Source: JBDREF01 sp043820045
GTDB lineage: Bacteria; Planctomycetota; Phycisphaerae; Sedimentisphaerales; Anaerobacaceae
Length of the DNA stretch: 6,615 nt
Reading direction: 5' to 3'
NCBI GenBank assembly: GCA_043820045.1
Contig: JBDREF010000070.1
Coordinates: 1-6,615 of the forward strand
Of the stretch, positions 6,216 to 6,615 are shown piece by piece; the stretch's first letter is position 1; every line of letters begins with the position of its first letter. The notes under the pieces were generated by a model. The model made no database searches. It worked only from the letters and a program-made list of their open reading frames with translations, and had not been told where the DNA came from. Position numbers and translations under genes: made by a program.

Positions 6216-6615
6216 AAACCATCAAAGACCTTCCGGAACACAGCCGCCCGCGCGAAAAGCTGCGGGAGAAGGGTGTTTCTGCCCTGACCGATGAGGAACT
6301 TGTCGCCGCGATTCTCGGCATGGGCACGGCCGGCGTTGATGTGCGCACGATTGCCCGGCAGGTGGCCGGATTGATTCGGGAGCATAAGACCGGGTTAACG
6401 CTCGATCACTTGCAGGCCGTTTCCGGTGTGGGACTTGCCAAGGCCGGGCAAATCCTGTCAGCCTTTGAACTCGCCCGGCGGCACCTACTAAAAGACACCG
6501 TCAAGATCACGGTCGCACAGGATGTGTTGCCGCTGGTGGCCGACATTGCCGGAAAACAGCAAGAGTATTTCGTCTGCATTTCCCTGAACGGCGCAAACGA
6601 GGTTATCGAAAAGCG
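6212..6615 (+). CDS. radC: RadC family protein (UPF0758), 3' partial
   Basis: The frame runs off the right edge after about 134 codons. The N-terminus matches RadC proteins: RPREKL near residue 12, then LTDEELVAAILGMGT, followed by a helix-hairpin-helix segment (VSGVGLAKA, 70-78) and an ELARRHL stretch. Near residue 120, QEYFVCISLNGANEVIEK marks the start of the JAB/MPN-type domain, whose metal-binding residues lie beyond the window. RadC was once linked to DNA repair, but its molecular role remains unsettled; members are common on mobile elements and near restriction-modification genes. The ATG at 6212 has a weak ribosome binding site (GATAAGG, 6195-6201). The gene sits downstream of the cassette terminator and so is probably transcribed separately. 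Confidence 0.9.
   Translation, partial: MKTIKDLPEHSRPREKLREKGVSALTDEELVAAILGMGTAGVDVRTIARQVAGLIREHKTGLTLDHLQAVSGVGLAKAGQILSAFELARRHLLKDTVKITVAQDVLPLVADIAGKQQEYFVCISLNGANEVIEK

Noticed and set aside
1..6615. CRISPR array, tRNA, rRNA, insertion sequence or attachment site
   Set aside because: No regularly spaced repeats of CRISPR size, no tRNA-like cloverleaf or CCA end, no transposase motif and no long terminal inverted repeats were seen on either strand.

Overview
This 6.6 kb window looks like part of a bacterial defence or DNA-modification island. All recognisable genes are on the + strand. Base composition is moderately GC-rich by eye, and the lineage cannot be fixed: nothing here is a taxonomic marker and the gene families are widely transferred. 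A Gram-negative host is only a guess.

Layout, left to right. (1) Positions 2-2206 hold the 3' part of a type I restriction-modification gene in which the adenine methyltransferase (HsdM) and the specificity subunit (HsdS) are one polypeptide. Its 5' end lies outside the window, and no hsdR is present here. (2) Positions 2207-2438 are a non-coding gap with small palindromes and a short direct repeat, but no convincing terminator or promoter. (3) Positions 2439-5806 are a tight three-gene cassette: a DGQHR-domain protein related to DndB/DpdB, an unrecognised protein with a helical HEPN-like segment, and an alpha-class (D12) N6-adenine DNA methyltransferase. Spacing is 6 bp between genes one and two, and genes two and three overlap by ATGA. 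(4) A 44-codon reading frame (5811-5945) follows 4 bp later with its own ribosome binding site. (5) A perfect 16-bp-stem hairpin followed by a T-run (5970-6020) probably terminates the cassette. (6) Positions 6045-6211 hold a cluster of TGTCCGG inverted repeats and a doubtful 56-codon ORF. (7) From 6212 a radC-family gene runs off the right edge.

The clearest candidate for something undescribed is the cassette. A DGQHR protein is normally an accessory of phosphorothioate (Dnd) or deazaguanine (Dpd) DNA modification. Here none of the other Dnd or Dpd genes is visible; instead it is coupled to a D12 adenine methyltransferase and an unknown protein that may be an effector. The operon structure is read directly from the sequence. 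The idea that the three act as one modification or anti-phage system is inference.
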